Shown: piece after piece, positions 16,840 to 24,945 of the stretch
Layout: the number at the start of each line of letters is the position of its first letter
Position numbering within the stretch: the stretch's first letter is position 1
Assembly: GCF_020010925.1 (NCBI RefSeq)
Contig: NZ_JAGJBZ010000004.1
Coordinates: 434,001 to 498,000 of the forward strand
DNA: 64,000 bases
From: Streptomyces griseiscabiei
GTDB lineage: Bacteria > Actinomycetota > Actinomycetes > Streptomycetales > Streptomycetaceae
Direction: 5' to 3'
Program-made: the position numbers and the translations under genes
The notes under the pieces: model-generated
The model's input: only the letters and a program-made list of their open reading frames with translations
What the model was told of the DNA's origin: nothing
Database searches by the model: none

Positions 16840-17662
16840 CCTTGTACTCCTTGGCCGCCTGCTCGATCAGCGCGAGGGACGCGTCAGGCGACAGCGCCGC
16901 GGCCCCTAGCAAATCGTAGGTCAGAGCAGAGCGGGCGAATACGGCTGGATCGTCCAACAAGCGTCCAGATTCGGACCCTTGGCAGTACACCATCGGTGGG
17001 GCGTCGCTGAAGGTCATCAGCTTGAAGATGCCCGCGTTTCCTGCGTGCACCCCCGCGCTGATGGGCAGCACCTGGACGATGGCTCGGTTGCCTCGGATCA
17101 GGCTGATGATGTGCTGGAGCTGCTCAGCCATCACTGCTGGGCTGCCCGCCCGGCGCCGCACGATGATCTCGTCAAGGATCGCCCAGTACATGGGCGGTGT
17201 CGGCTTGCCGAAGATGTGGGCTCGGGCCTTTCGGAACGCGATCCGCTCCTCGACGACGTCTTCCGGGACGAGCGGGTCGTACGCGCGGATCACGGCTCGG
17301 TTGTACGACGGGGTCTGGATGAGGCCCGGTACGGAGGACGGCGCCCAGTCCTTGATCGTGCAGGCCACGCCTTCCAACTCCACCACATCCGCGAAGTGTG
17401 CCCGGTAGGGAGACTGCCGTGCCGCCTCCAGGTTCCGCACGAAGAACCCGTCCGTCTTGAGGATCTCGTCCACGGACTTCGCGAACTCCAGCCGCATCCG
17501 TCGGACGCCCGCCTCCAGCTGACCGACGAACGACCCGCTGACGAACATCGCCGCGCCCAGTTCCTCCTGGGACATGCCTGCCCGTTCCCGCCGGTGGCGC
17601 AGCTCCGCGCCGTACATCGCCCGGGTCGACTCGGACGGGTCGAGAGTCCTCGGCTTAGGCAT
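16799..17662 (-). CDS. XRE-family regulator with DUF5753 domain (WhiJ/Scr1 type)
   Basis: 287 residues. An N-terminal XRE helix-turn-helix covers about 17-75 (LRHRRERAGMSQEELGAAMF), and the DUF5753 domain covers about 90-275, with SSVPGLIQTPSYNRAVI and the conserved RRRAGSPAVMAEQL. Together with the overlapping DUF397 gene this is the standard Streptomyces regulator/partner pair, sometimes described as a toxin-antitoxin-like unit. DNA target and signal are unknown. It is transcribed divergently from cutC. Confidence 0.95.
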   Translation of the reverse strand: MPKPRTLDPSESTRAMYGAELRHRRERAGMSQEELGAAMFVSGSFVGQLEAGVRRMRLEFAKSVDEILKTDGFFVRNLEAARQSPYRAHFADVVELEGVACTIKDWAPSSVPGLIQTPSYNRAVIRAYDPLVPEDVVEERIAFRKARAHIFGKPTPPMYWAILDEIIVRRRAGSPAVMAEQLQHIISLIRGNRAIVQVLPISAGVHAGNAGIFKLMTFSDAPPMVYCQGSESGRLLDDPAVFARSALTYDLLGAAALSPDASLALIEQAAKEYKDADRARSEDRDLA

Positions 17663-17786
17663 GGGACAACTCCCTCTCGCACAGCCGGTCTTGTTGAACG
17701 GCGCCCAAATGAGGGTAGATGCGGACGGTGGTCGTCCGCGTGCTGAACGTGACGATCGCGTCCAACAGTCCCGGTTGTTGTTAAAT

Positions 17787-17798
17787 TGGACTAGACCT
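17787..17798. promoter_or_regulatory. DasR-like (dre) operator candidate upstream of cutC
   Basis: TGGACTAGACCT matches 10 of 12 positions of the DasR core consensus TGGTCTAGACCA. It sits 46 bp before the cutC ATG in an AT-rich pocket (TTAAATTGGACTAGACC), where a promoter is expected. DasR is the GlcNAc-6-phosphate-responsive GntR repressor of Streptomyces. Other GntR proteins recognise similar sequences, so the regulator is uncertain. Confidence 0.4.
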
Positions 17799-17843
17799 GT
17801 TGTCGTCACGTGTAGCCCGACGAAGCCCGACGGAAGGGGCCCC

Positions 17844-18557
17844 ATGACCACGCGCGCGCTTCTGGAGGTGATCGCCCTCGACGCCGGGGACGCCGTCGCC
17901 GCCCAGGCCGGAGGTGCCGACCGGCTGGAGCTGGTGGCGGACATGGCGGCGGACGGGCTCACGCCGAGCGTCGCGACGTTCGTGGAGGTGCAGGCGGCCG
18001 TCGACATCCCGGTACGGGTGATGCTGCGGCTCGCGGACGGCTTCGCGGCGGGTGATGTGGACGCGCTCGTGCGGGTGGCGTGCGACATGCGGTCGGCGGG
18101 GGCGGAGGAGTTCGTGCTCGGGTTCCTCGGGGAGGGCGGGGGGCTGGATCTGGACGCGGTGGAGCGGGTGGTGGCCGAGCTGGACGGGCGGTCGTGGACG
18201 TTTCACCGGGCGATCGACCGGGCCGCCGACCGGGACGCGCTGCGCAAGCAGTTGGCGGAGCTGCCGGGGCTGGACACGTATCTGACGGCGGGGTCGGCGA
18301 AGGGGGTCGACGACGGTCTGCCCGTCCTGCTCGCGGAGGCCGGGCTGCGGGGGGAGCCGGGCTATACGCAGCGGCTGCTGATCGGCGGGGGGTTGCGCCT
18401 GGACCATGTGCCCGGGCTGCGGGCCGCCGGGGTGGACGCGTTCCACATCGGGGGTGCGGCGCGGCCGGGCGGGTGGTCCGGGGGCGTCGACGCCGAGGCC
18501 GTACGGCGTTGGCGTACGGCCCTCGACACCCGAGCGCGCCGCGCCGCGGCCCGCTGA
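17844..18557 (+). CDS. cutC: CutC family protein (copper homeostasis protein / TIM-barrel)
   Basis: 237 residues. LLEVIALDAGDAVAAQAGGA then DRLELVADMAADGLTPS is the CutC N-terminus, followed by IPVRVMLR, FVLGFLGEGGGLD, WTFHRAIDRAAD and the C-terminal DAFHIGGAARPGG barrel strand. The family forms a TIM barrel; its link to copper was proposed in E. coli and is disputed. Length is normal. A possible GntR-type operator lies upstream, and a long inverted repeat follows the stop. Confidence 0.93.
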   Translation: MTTRALLEVIALDAGDAVAAQAGGADRLELVADMAADGLTPSVATFVEVQAAVDIPVRVMLRLADGFAAGDVDALVRVACDMRSAGAEEFVLGFLGEGGGLDLDAVERVVAELDGRSWTFHRAIDRAADRDALRKQLAELPGLDTYLTAGSAKGVDDGLPVLLAEAGLRGEPGYTQRLLIGGGLRLDHVPGLRAAGVDAFHIGGAARPGGWSGGVDAEAVRRWRTALDTRARRAAAR

Positions 18558-18586
18558 CGCGGAGGGTTCGTCTCTCGGCTGCCGGC

Positions 18587-18730
18587 CCGGTGGGGCTTCT
18601 CGCGCAGTTCCCCGCGCCCCTAAAAGACCAGGCCCCCGCGGGCCTGGAAGACGGCGGGCGGGTGGGGAAAAGCACGGGGCGCAGCCCCTGCTTTTCAGGG
18701 GCGCGGGGAACTGCGCGAGAAGCCCCACCG
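18587..18730. repeat. Streptomyces long inverted repeat, copy 1
   Basis: Two perfect 34-bp arms (18587-18620 and 18697-18730) contain CTTCTCGCGCAGTTCCCCGC and end in GCGCCCC. The inner 76 bp hold a second, smaller hairpin (GAAAAGCACGGGGCG...). It lies between the convergent cutC and NPP1 genes, where it could act as a bidirectional terminator. Four more full copies and one half copy occur in the window. Confidence 0.9.
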
Positions 18731-18794
18731 GACCCGCACCCGACGACGCACCCCACACCCCCACGCACCCCACCCGCCCAAGCCGCCCGCAGGG

Positions 18795-19565
18795 CTACGC
18801 GTTCGGGTTGAACGAGATCCCCGACGGCATCGCGGCCGTCAGGTTCGACTCGAAACTGCCGTTCTTGAGACCGAAGTTCGCGCTGCCGAAGTCGTACGCG
18901 ACGAGCGTGTCGCGGATCGCCGTCGACGGGTAGCCGTTCCAGCCGACGAGCGGCGGGTACTGCCACGTCCCCTCGTGGTTCTCCGGCGGCTCGTCGTTCG
19001 AGCCCGCCAGCCGGAAGCAGTGCGTGCGGATGCCGTCCTTGTGGTAGACGATCTTGGGGTGGGTCCCGGTCCAGATCACCGAGGACGCCGCGTGCACGGT
19101 GAACCCGCCGTGGTTGGACGTGGAGACGTACTTCGCCGAGCCGTCCTGCACCCAGACCACCACGTGCTCCCAGTCGTGCCGGTGGCCGCCGATGCTGCTG
19201 CCCGAGAGCGCCTGGTCCTTCTCGAAGTAGAGGTCGTACATGATCGCGCACCAGCCGTTGTTGCACTTGTAGCGCGAGTAGCCGTTGGTGTTGTCCAGGT
19301 CCGACTGGTCGTGGCAGTCGCCGCTCAGTGAACCGGTGGGCTTCAGCCCGCCGTTGACCGTGCCCGTGGGGCCGATCGCCGGGGTCGGGTAACAGCCGTC
19401 CGTGTCGTAGTCGTACGCCGGCTGCCAGGTCGTCTCCAGGGCCTCCGCGTTGGCGGGCAGCGCGCCGGGCGGCGCCGCGTACGCGCTGCCGGCGATGCCG
19501 ACGACCAGCGCGAGGGCGCCGCCGACGGTGAGCAGGGATCTGCCGATGCGGGAGCTTGTCTTCAC
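18795..19565 (-). CDS. secreted NPP1/NLP (necrosis-inducing, Nep1-like) family protein
   Basis: 256 residues with a signal peptide (about 1-30, SAYA-A). The diagnostic NLP heptapeptide region GHRHDWEHVVVW is at 127-138. Cys84, Cys101, Cys106 and a later Cys may form disulfides. The family comprises secreted proteins that, in plant pathogens, permeabilise plant membranes by binding glycosylinositol phosphorylceramide. Many Streptomyces saprophytes also carry one and its role there is unclear. The gene is monocistronic by spacing. Confidence 0.94.
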   Translation of the reverse strand: MKTSSRIGRSLLTVGGALALVVGIAGSAYAAPPGALPANAEALETTWQPAYDYDTDGCYPTPAIGPTGTVNGGLKPTGSLSGDCHDQSDLDNTNGYSRYKCNNGWCAIMYDLYFEKDQALSGSSIGGHRHDWEHVVVWVQDGSAKYVSTSNHGGFTVHAASSVIWTGTHPKIVYHKDGIRTHCFRLAGSNDEPPENHEGTWQYPPLVGWNGYPSTAIRDTLVAYDFGSANFGLKNGSFESNLTAAMPSGISFNPNA

Positions 19566-19960
19566 TGCGTCCTCCTGGATGGACCACGGCCCGGGGGTGC
19601 CGATACGGGGGATGGCATGCGCAGGTCAGATTCGCGCTACTCGTGGGTAGTGCACAAGGGTCGGGAGGTGTCGGAGTGATGAAGAATCAATCAATGTGCA
19701 GATCCTGTGAGTTGGCCCTGAGCGCCGGGGGCCGGGTCGGGGGCCGGGTCCGGAGTCGGGTCGGGGGCCAGGTCGGGGGCCCGGTCGGGCGCCGTGGTCC
19801 GGCGTCACATCACGGGCAGATATCCGCCTCGTAGTTGTTGTGTGCGAAGTCGCCGCGCAGACCCTCTCGGTGATCGTTCCGCGCCCGCGCGCGTGCATAG
19901 TTGTCTCCGCCCCGCTAAGCGAGGGCATGACAAGGTTTCAGTCACACGGGGGACGGCTCC
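19566..19960. other. intergenic region with GGGTCGGGGGCC-type direct repeats
   Basis: No convincing gene is present. From about 19727 to 19790 a G-rich run repeats imperfect 12-bp units of the GGGTCGGGGGCC kind. The preceding 50 bases are AT-rich and could hold the NPP1 promoter. Closer to the protease gene, CCCGCTAAGCGAGG (around 19912-19925) is a short imperfect palindrome, and GGGGGA is a ribosome site before ATG 19961. Confidence 0.5.
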
Positions 19961-21217
19961 ATGCCATTCATACGCCGCCGCGGCCTCACGGCCGCGGCAG
20001 CCGTGATCGCCGCGATCATGGTCACCACCACCGCCTGCGGCAAGAGCGACGAGAGCGGGGCCAAGGCCTCGGACTCCACGACCGCCCAGGCGGACGCGGG
20101 CGACGGCGTCGACACCGGCGAGAACGAGAGCGGCGGTGACACCACCATCGGCGGCTTCAAGCTCCCGAAGGGTGTGCCGACCGAACTGAGCGGTGACGCG
20201 CTGCAGAAGTGGAAGGACGGTGGCTGGCAGGACTTCGACGGCGACTGGGCCTCCAAGGCGGAGGACTTCGCCAACCCGTACATCGAGGACTTCTGGACAC
20301 CGGAGCGCATCGCCGAGGCCGAGGCGAACCTGCCCGACCTGCCGGCGGTCGCCGAGGCGGGCAACACCGCCACCGGCGGCGGCAAGACCACCCAGGTCTG
20401 GCTGCCCGACGGCAAGGTCAAGAAGCAGCAGGCCACCAAGGTCAAGTCGACCTACCACAAGAACGCCGCCCCGGTCGGCAAGCTCTTCTTCACCACGCCC
20501 CAGGGGTCGAGCGTCTGCTCCGCCGCGGTCGTGAAGGACCCGGCGCACCCCGGCAAGTCCAACCTCGTGTGGACCGCCGGGCACTGCGTGCACGCGGGCA
20601 AGGGCGGCGGCTGGTACCGCAACATCGCCTTCGTCCCGTCCTTCAACAACACGGGCAAGCTGAACATCGGCCAGGCGTCGGCCGACTACCGGGCGGGCAA
20701 CGTCTCCCCGTACGGCATCGCCTGGGCCGACTGGGCCACCACCTCCGGCACCTGGATCAAGGGCGGCGCCGCCAGCGAGGGCACCGTGGCCGCCGCGTAC
20801 GACTACGCGGTGCTGCACGTGAAGCCGGAGAAGGGCTCCAAGTCCCTCGAGGAGCGCACCGGTTCGGCGCTCCCGGTGTGGTTCAACGCGCCCGCCGCCA
20901 ACAAGGTCAAGAACATGAAGGTCCGCGGCTACCCGGCCGAGGCCCAGTACGACGGCTCGAAGATGTACCACTGCCAGGGCGCCACCAAGCGCTTCGTCCT
21001 CGGCTACAGCTACCCCAGCGACTACCCGGCCCAGTACATGGTCGGCTGCACCATGAACGGCGGCGCCTCCGGCGGCCCCTGGTTCACCACCTACAAGGGC
21101 CGCACCTACCTGGTCTCCAACAACTCCCTGAGCGACCGCTCCACGTTCATCACCGGGCCACGCCTCGGCAAGAACGCCAAGCAGGTCTACCTGGCGACCA
21201 GCAACAAGTTCAAGTAG
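19961..21217 (+). CDS. exported trypsin-like (V8-type) serine protease
   Basis: 418 residues. The N-terminus has Arg residues, a hydrophobic core and TTTAC at Cys26, so it is either a lipoprotein with a weak lipobox or a Sec-secreted protein. A charged 120-residue pro-region precedes the protease domain. Catalytic triad: His208 (TAGHC), Asp281 (YDYAVL) and Ser370 (GGASGGPW). Four cysteines are placed as in V8-like Streptomyces proteases. A GC-rich hairpin follows the stop. It would act outside the cell; the substrate is unknown. Confidence 0.93.
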   Translation: MPFIRRRGLTAAAAVIAAIMVTTTACGKSDESGAKASDSTTAQADAGDGVDTGENESGGDTTIGGFKLPKGVPTELSGDALQKWKDGGWQDFDGDWASKAEDFANPYIEDFWTPERIAEAEANLPDLPAVAEAGNTATGGGKTTQVWLPDGKVKKQQATKVKSTYHKNAAPVGKLFFTTPQGSSVCSAAVVKDPAHPGKSNLVWTAGHCVHAGKGGGWYRNIAFVPSFNNTGKLNIGQASADYRAGNVSPYGIAWADWATTSGTWIKGGAASEGTVAAAYDYAVLHVKPEKGSKSLEERTGSALPVWFNAPAANKVKNMKVRGYPAEAQYDGSKMYHCQGATKRFVLGYSYPSDYPAQYMVGCTMNGGASGGPWFTTYKGRTYLVSNNSLSDRSTFITGPRLGKNAKQVYLATSNKFK

Positions 21218-21239
21218 GCGACAGACGCTCGCCCCGACC

Positions 21240-21271
21240 GGCCCCCGGCGACCTCCTGGTCACCGGGGGCC
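21240..21271 (+). terminator. GC hairpin after the protease gene
   Basis: GGCCCCCGG and CCGGGGGCC form a perfect 9-bp stem with a 14-nt loop, 22 bp after the protease stop. There is no U-run, as is common for Streptomyces terminators. Confidence 0.6.
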
Positions 21272-21312
21272 GCCGCGTGTTCCCGTACGCGCGTTCCCGT
21301 ACCTTCGACGTC

Positions 21313-21852
21313 ATGAACACGTCCGAGTGGTGGGAACGACTGCCCGCCGGCATCCGCGCGCAGGTCGACGGCTACGTCCTCCAGGACGCCCCGCTCCCGG
21401 CGATCCGCGCCGTCTTCGCCGCCGGCCGCGTCCACGGCCTCGGCCTGCACGACGCCCAGCACATCGTCAACGACCGCTACCTCCACCACGGCGACCGCGT
21501 CGCCCGCACCCCCGACAGCCCCCTGGACCAGGACTCCCTGACCGCCCTCGCCACCGGCCTCCCCGGCCGCCTCGTCGCCATCGAGGCGATCTGGGACGGC
21601 GACACGGTCCACGACTGGTTCGTGATCCTGCTGGCCCACACCGCCGAACCCGAGGGCGAGCATCCGCTGGCCACGGTCTACTGGGGGACGGCCGAGCGCT
21701 ACCTCGGCGAGGAGCGGACGGCCCACACCCCGGGCCACCCGTCCGCCGCAGCCGCCACCCACGCCGGCCAGGCCCTGGCCGCCCACCTCTCCGTCCCCTT
21801 CCACTTCGCCAGCCCCGACACCCCGGACGACGAGGCGAGGTGGGAGGGATGA
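21313..21852 (+). CDS. hypothetical protein
   Basis: 179 residues beginning MNTSEWWERLPAGIRAQVDG. It has a helical N-terminal half with GLGLHDAQHIVNDRY and a more beta-like second half (TVHDWFVILLAHTAEPEGEH). No signal peptide, membrane helix or named domain is recognised. The stop overlaps the start of the next gene (ATGA), so the pair is probably co-translated. Codon use is normal for the genome. Confidence 0.8.
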   Translation: MNTSEWWERLPAGIRAQVDGYVLQDAPLPAIRAVFAAGRVHGLGLHDAQHIVNDRYLHHGDRVARTPDSPLDQDSLTALATGLPGRLVAIEAIWDGDTVHDWFVILLAHTAEPEGEHPLATVYWGTAERYLGEERTAHTPGHPSAAAATHAGQALAAHLSVPFHFASPDTPDDEARWEG

Positions 21853-22172
21853 CGGGCGCCGGCCTCGGGCCGGTGCCGCTGCCGTGCCCCTGCTGCTTCC
21901 AGCCCACACTGGAGGAGCGCGCCAATTTCGAGATCTGCCCGGAGTGCGGCTGGGAGGACGACGGGCAGGACGACTCCGACGCGCATGTGGTCCGGGGCGG
22001 CCCCAATGGCTCACTGAGTCTGGCCCGGGCCCGGTCGGAGTACGCGGAGTACGTGGCGTCACTGTCCGAGGAGGACGACGACTCCAAGGCACGCGGCGGC
22101 GGGGGACTGTGGCTGGCGGCAGCACGACGTCAGCTGGGAGCCCTGCCCGGTGGACCGGACGACCCGGTCTAG
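21849..22172 (+). CDS. CPCC-type cysteine-rich (zinc-ribbon) protein
   Basis: 107 residues. PLPCPCCFQPTLEE followed by ICPECGWEDD is the CPCC family pattern: two CxC/CxxC knuckles that should bind one zinc. The rest is short and charged. It overlaps the upstream gene by 4 bp and the convergent HelD-like gene by 4 bp. The start with GGGAGGG a few bases upstream is strong. Function is unknown. Confidence 0.9.
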   Translation: MTGAGLGPVPLPCPCCFQPTLEERANFEICPECGWEDDGQDDSDAHVVRGGPNGSLSLARARSEYAEYVASLSEEDDDSKARGGGGLWLAAARRQLGALPGGPDDPV

Positions 22173-24238
22173 GCCAGCTGCGGCGGCAGGGGTGCCGTGT
22201 GGGTCACGATCAGGCCCGAGACCGCTCGGGTGAGGGCGACGTACAGGCGGCGCAGGCCCGTTCGCTCGTCCGGTTCGCCGTCGACGACCGCCTGGGGTTC
22301 GTCCAGGACCACGTAGTCGTACTCCAGACCCTTCGCCAGCGAGGCCGGGACGAGGGTGAGACGGGTCTCGTACGTCGTCTCCTCGCCGGGGGCCAGATGG
22401 CCGATGCCCGCCGCCGCCAGCGCCTCGGCGAGCGCGGGGACCCGCGCGTCGGCGGCGATGAGACCCACGGACCCCTCGTTGCGCAGCAACTCCTCGCACG
22501 CGGCGATCGTCCGGGTGTCGTCGGTCGTCCGCCGTACGTCGAAGAAGCCCGGGTTCTCCCGGACGGACGCCACCGGGGTCAGACCGGGCGCGATGTGGGG
22601 CAGGAGGCGGGAGGCGTACGTGATCACGTCGGTGGGGACGCGGAAACCGGCCGTCAGCTCCTCCACATGGGCCTCCGCCTTGCCCAGATGCGTCAGCGCC
22701 TCCTCCCAACTCCGCGTCGCCCAGGGCGTCGTACCCTGCGCGAGGTCACCGAGGACGGTCGCGGAACCGGTCGTGCAGCGGCGGCCCACCGCCCGGTACT
22801 GCATCGGGGAGAGATCCTGCGCCTCGTCGAGGACGACATGCCCGAGGGAGTGCGTGCGCTGGACGAGGTCGGTGGTCTCGTCCACGAGTACGGCGTCGGC
22901 GGCCGACCACTTCACCGACTTCACGCTCCGCGCCGGTTTCGCCCACAGGATCGTCTTCTGCTCGTCGTCCGTGAGGATCCCGTCCGCGTGCGAGGCGAGG
23001 AACTCCGCGTCGGCGAGGAGGCGCATGACGAGCTTCGCGGGGTCGACCGGCGGCCAGATCGCCTTGACGGCCGCCTTCACGGCCGTGTTGCGGGCCACCG
23101 CGTCCTGCACCCGGTCGTCGGGCGCCTCCCCGGACCGCTCCATCTGCACCAGCACCGCGTGCGCGATCCGCTGCGGCAGCGCGTCACGGGCGGCCCCGTA
23201 GCGGATGTCCCGCTCCAGCAACTCCCGCACGATCGCTTCGAGTTCGTACGCCGGTACGCGCCAGCGCCGCGAACCCCGGACCACCATCACGGGCTCGGTG
23301 GGGAGGGTGACGTGCGACCGTACGGCCCGGCGCAGCACCTCGGCCATGCGGGCGTCGCCCTTGACGACGGCGGCCGGTGCCTCGTCCGCGCCCCGCACCT
23401 CGACATGGGCCACGAGGTCGTCGACGGTCGCCTGCCTGACCTCCAGCTCGCCCAGCGCCGGGAGGACCTGCTCGATGTAGTGCAGGAAGGAGCGGTTCGG
23501 GCCGATGACGAGCGTGCCGGTGCGGGAGAGCCGCTCGCGGTGGGCGTAGAGGAGATAGGCGACGCGGTGCAGGCCGACGGCGGTCTTCCCGGTGCCGGGC
23601 CCGCCCTGCACACAGAGCGAACCGGCGAGGTCGGAGCGGACGATCTCGTCCTGCTCCGGCTGGATCGTCGCCACGATGTCCCGCATCGGGCCCACACGCG
23701 GACGCTCGATCTCCCGCTGGAGCAGCTTGCTGGTGGCGGCCTGCTCGGCGGGGTCGGAGAGGTGCTCGTCCTCGTACGCGGTCAGGTCACCGCCGGTGTA
23801 CCCGAAGCGCCGCCGCAGACCGACGTCCATCGGGTCGGTCTTGGAGGCCCGGTAGAAGGGCTGCGAGACGGGGGCACGCCAGTCGATCACCATCGGGTCG
23901 CCGTCCGCGTCGTGGACATGCCGCCGCCCGATGTAGAACCGCTCCCCCTCCGCTCCCTCGGCCCGGTCCGCGCCGGGCGCGTGGAGGTAGTCGAGGCGGC
24001 CGAAGAAGAGCGGGGTGTGGCTCAGATCGGCCAGCGCCTTGATCCGGTCCCCGATCTGGCGGGCCAGGACCTCCGCGTTCACCCAGTTCGCGGTGACGTC
24101 CTTGATGTCCAGCGCCTCCACGTCCTCCCGCATGGCCCGCAGGGCGGAACGGGAGGCGGTGAGATGGGAGCGCTCGCGGGAGAGGGGGTCGGCGGGGTCG
24201 GTGAGATCGGCGGGGCCGGCGGTGGGGTGCGCGGACAA
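22169..24238 (-). CDS. HelD-like UvrD/Rep-family ATPase
   Basis: 689 residues. The N-terminal segment includes LADLSHTPLFFGRLDY and IDWRAPVSQPFYRA, typical of HelD proteins. Walker A is GGPGTGKTAVGLHR and motif II is LDEAQDLSPMQY; the C-terminal motif LRRLYVALTRAVSG is helicase motif VI. HelD proteins bind RNA polymerase and recycle stalled complexes; a subclass protects against rifamycins. I chose the TTG start at 24238 because GGAGG lies 7 nt upstream and the conserved part begins soon after; an open frame continues upstream without features. Confidence 0.88.
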   Translation of the reverse strand: MSAHPTAGPADLTDPADPLSRERSHLTASRSALRAMREDVEALDIKDVTANWVNAEVLARQIGDRIKALADLSHTPLFFGRLDYLHAPGADRAEGAEGERFYIGRRHVHDADGDPMVIDWRAPVSQPFYRASKTDPMDVGLRRRFGYTGGDLTAYEDEHLSDPAEQAATSKLLQREIERPRVGPMRDIVATIQPEQDEIVRSDLAGSLCVQGGPGTGKTAVGLHRVAYLLYAHRERLSRTGTLVIGPNRSFLHYIEQVLPALGELEVRQATVDDLVAHVEVRGADEAPAAVVKGDARMAEVLRRAVRSHVTLPTEPVMVVRGSRRWRVPAYELEAIVRELLERDIRYGAARDALPQRIAHAVLVQMERSGEAPDDRVQDAVARNTAVKAAVKAIWPPVDPAKLVMRLLADAEFLASHADGILTDDEQKTILWAKPARSVKSVKWSAADAVLVDETTDLVQRTHSLGHVVLDEAQDLSPMQYRAVGRRCTTGSATVLGDLAQGTTPWATRSWEEALTHLGKAEAHVEELTAGFRVPTDVITYASRLLPHIAPGLTPVASVRENPGFFDVRRTTDDTRTIAACEELLRNEGSVGLIAADARVPALAEALAAAGIGHLAPGEETTYETRLTLVPASLAKGLEYDYVVLDEPQAVVDGEPDERTGLRRLYVALTRAVSGLIVTHTAPLPPQLA

Positions 24239-24557
24239 GGGGGTGCCTCCGGGGCCTGCGGGAGCTGCGGGAGCTGGGGGAGCTGGGGGTACGCCTGACG
24301 GCGGTGGCCGACCGGTTTCCGTCCGGACGGCGGCGCTCCACGGACGGGAGGCGGGCAAGAGCGGAGAGTGTAGGTGAGGGGACGGGGCGGAGGCCAACGG
24401 GTTTTCCCGACCGGGGGTGTGGTCGGCCGCCGTACCCCTAGGGGGCCCGTACGTCGGGGGTACTAGGGGTCGGGGAGACCTGAGGGTGAGCCCGGCACTC
24501 AGCGGGTTCACTCCGCAGACCGATGTGATGCAAAGCCGGACGTTCCACCATGGAGAC

Positions 24558-24755
24558 ATGAGTGCAGCGACCTTCATCCCAGCCTCGGCCTCCGGCCGAC
24601 CCGGTCCGCCGCCCGGCGCGACCGGCCTCGACGACCACCACAACCGCCACCGCCTCGCCGACGCCCTGCGCGCCGTCAAGGTCTTCGCGAGCGCCGCGTT
24701 CGGCGTCGTCATCCTCGGCGAGTACGCGGAGGAGGCGGGCATACGCCGCCGGTGA
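24558..24755 (+). CDS. small conserved Streptomyces protein
   Basis: 65 residues starting MSAATFIPASASGRPGPPPG. The C-terminal half, HRLADALRAVKVFASAAFGV then VILGEYAEEAG, is hydrophobic and amphipathic and could associate with membrane. A GGAGA ribosome site lies 4 nt before the ATG. I recall similar short proteins in other Streptomyces but know no function. It stands between the HelD-like gene and xpb, on the opposite strand. Confidence 0.65.
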   Translation: MSAATFIPASASGRPGPPPGATGLDDHHNRHRLADALRAVKVFASAAFGVVILGEYAEEAGIRRR

Positions 24756-24945
24756 GCCCCGGCTCACCGCGCGTACCCCGCCCCCTCCACCGAGTCCCGC
24801 CACCCGCCCACGGGGTGGTCACCCCTGCGGCTGTTCGTCCCCGACGACCCGGCACCCGCTGCCCGCACTCAAGGCGGCCTCGGTCCTCGGGGACACGGCC
24901 AGGCCCGGCCGTTCTCAGCCCTCCGTCACCCCTGCGTGCCCTCTG

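Noticed and set aside
19626..19928. A 100-codon minus-strand frame rich in Pro-Gly-Pro-Arg
   Set aside because: It translates the G-rich direct repeats and has no ribosome site or conserved sequence.
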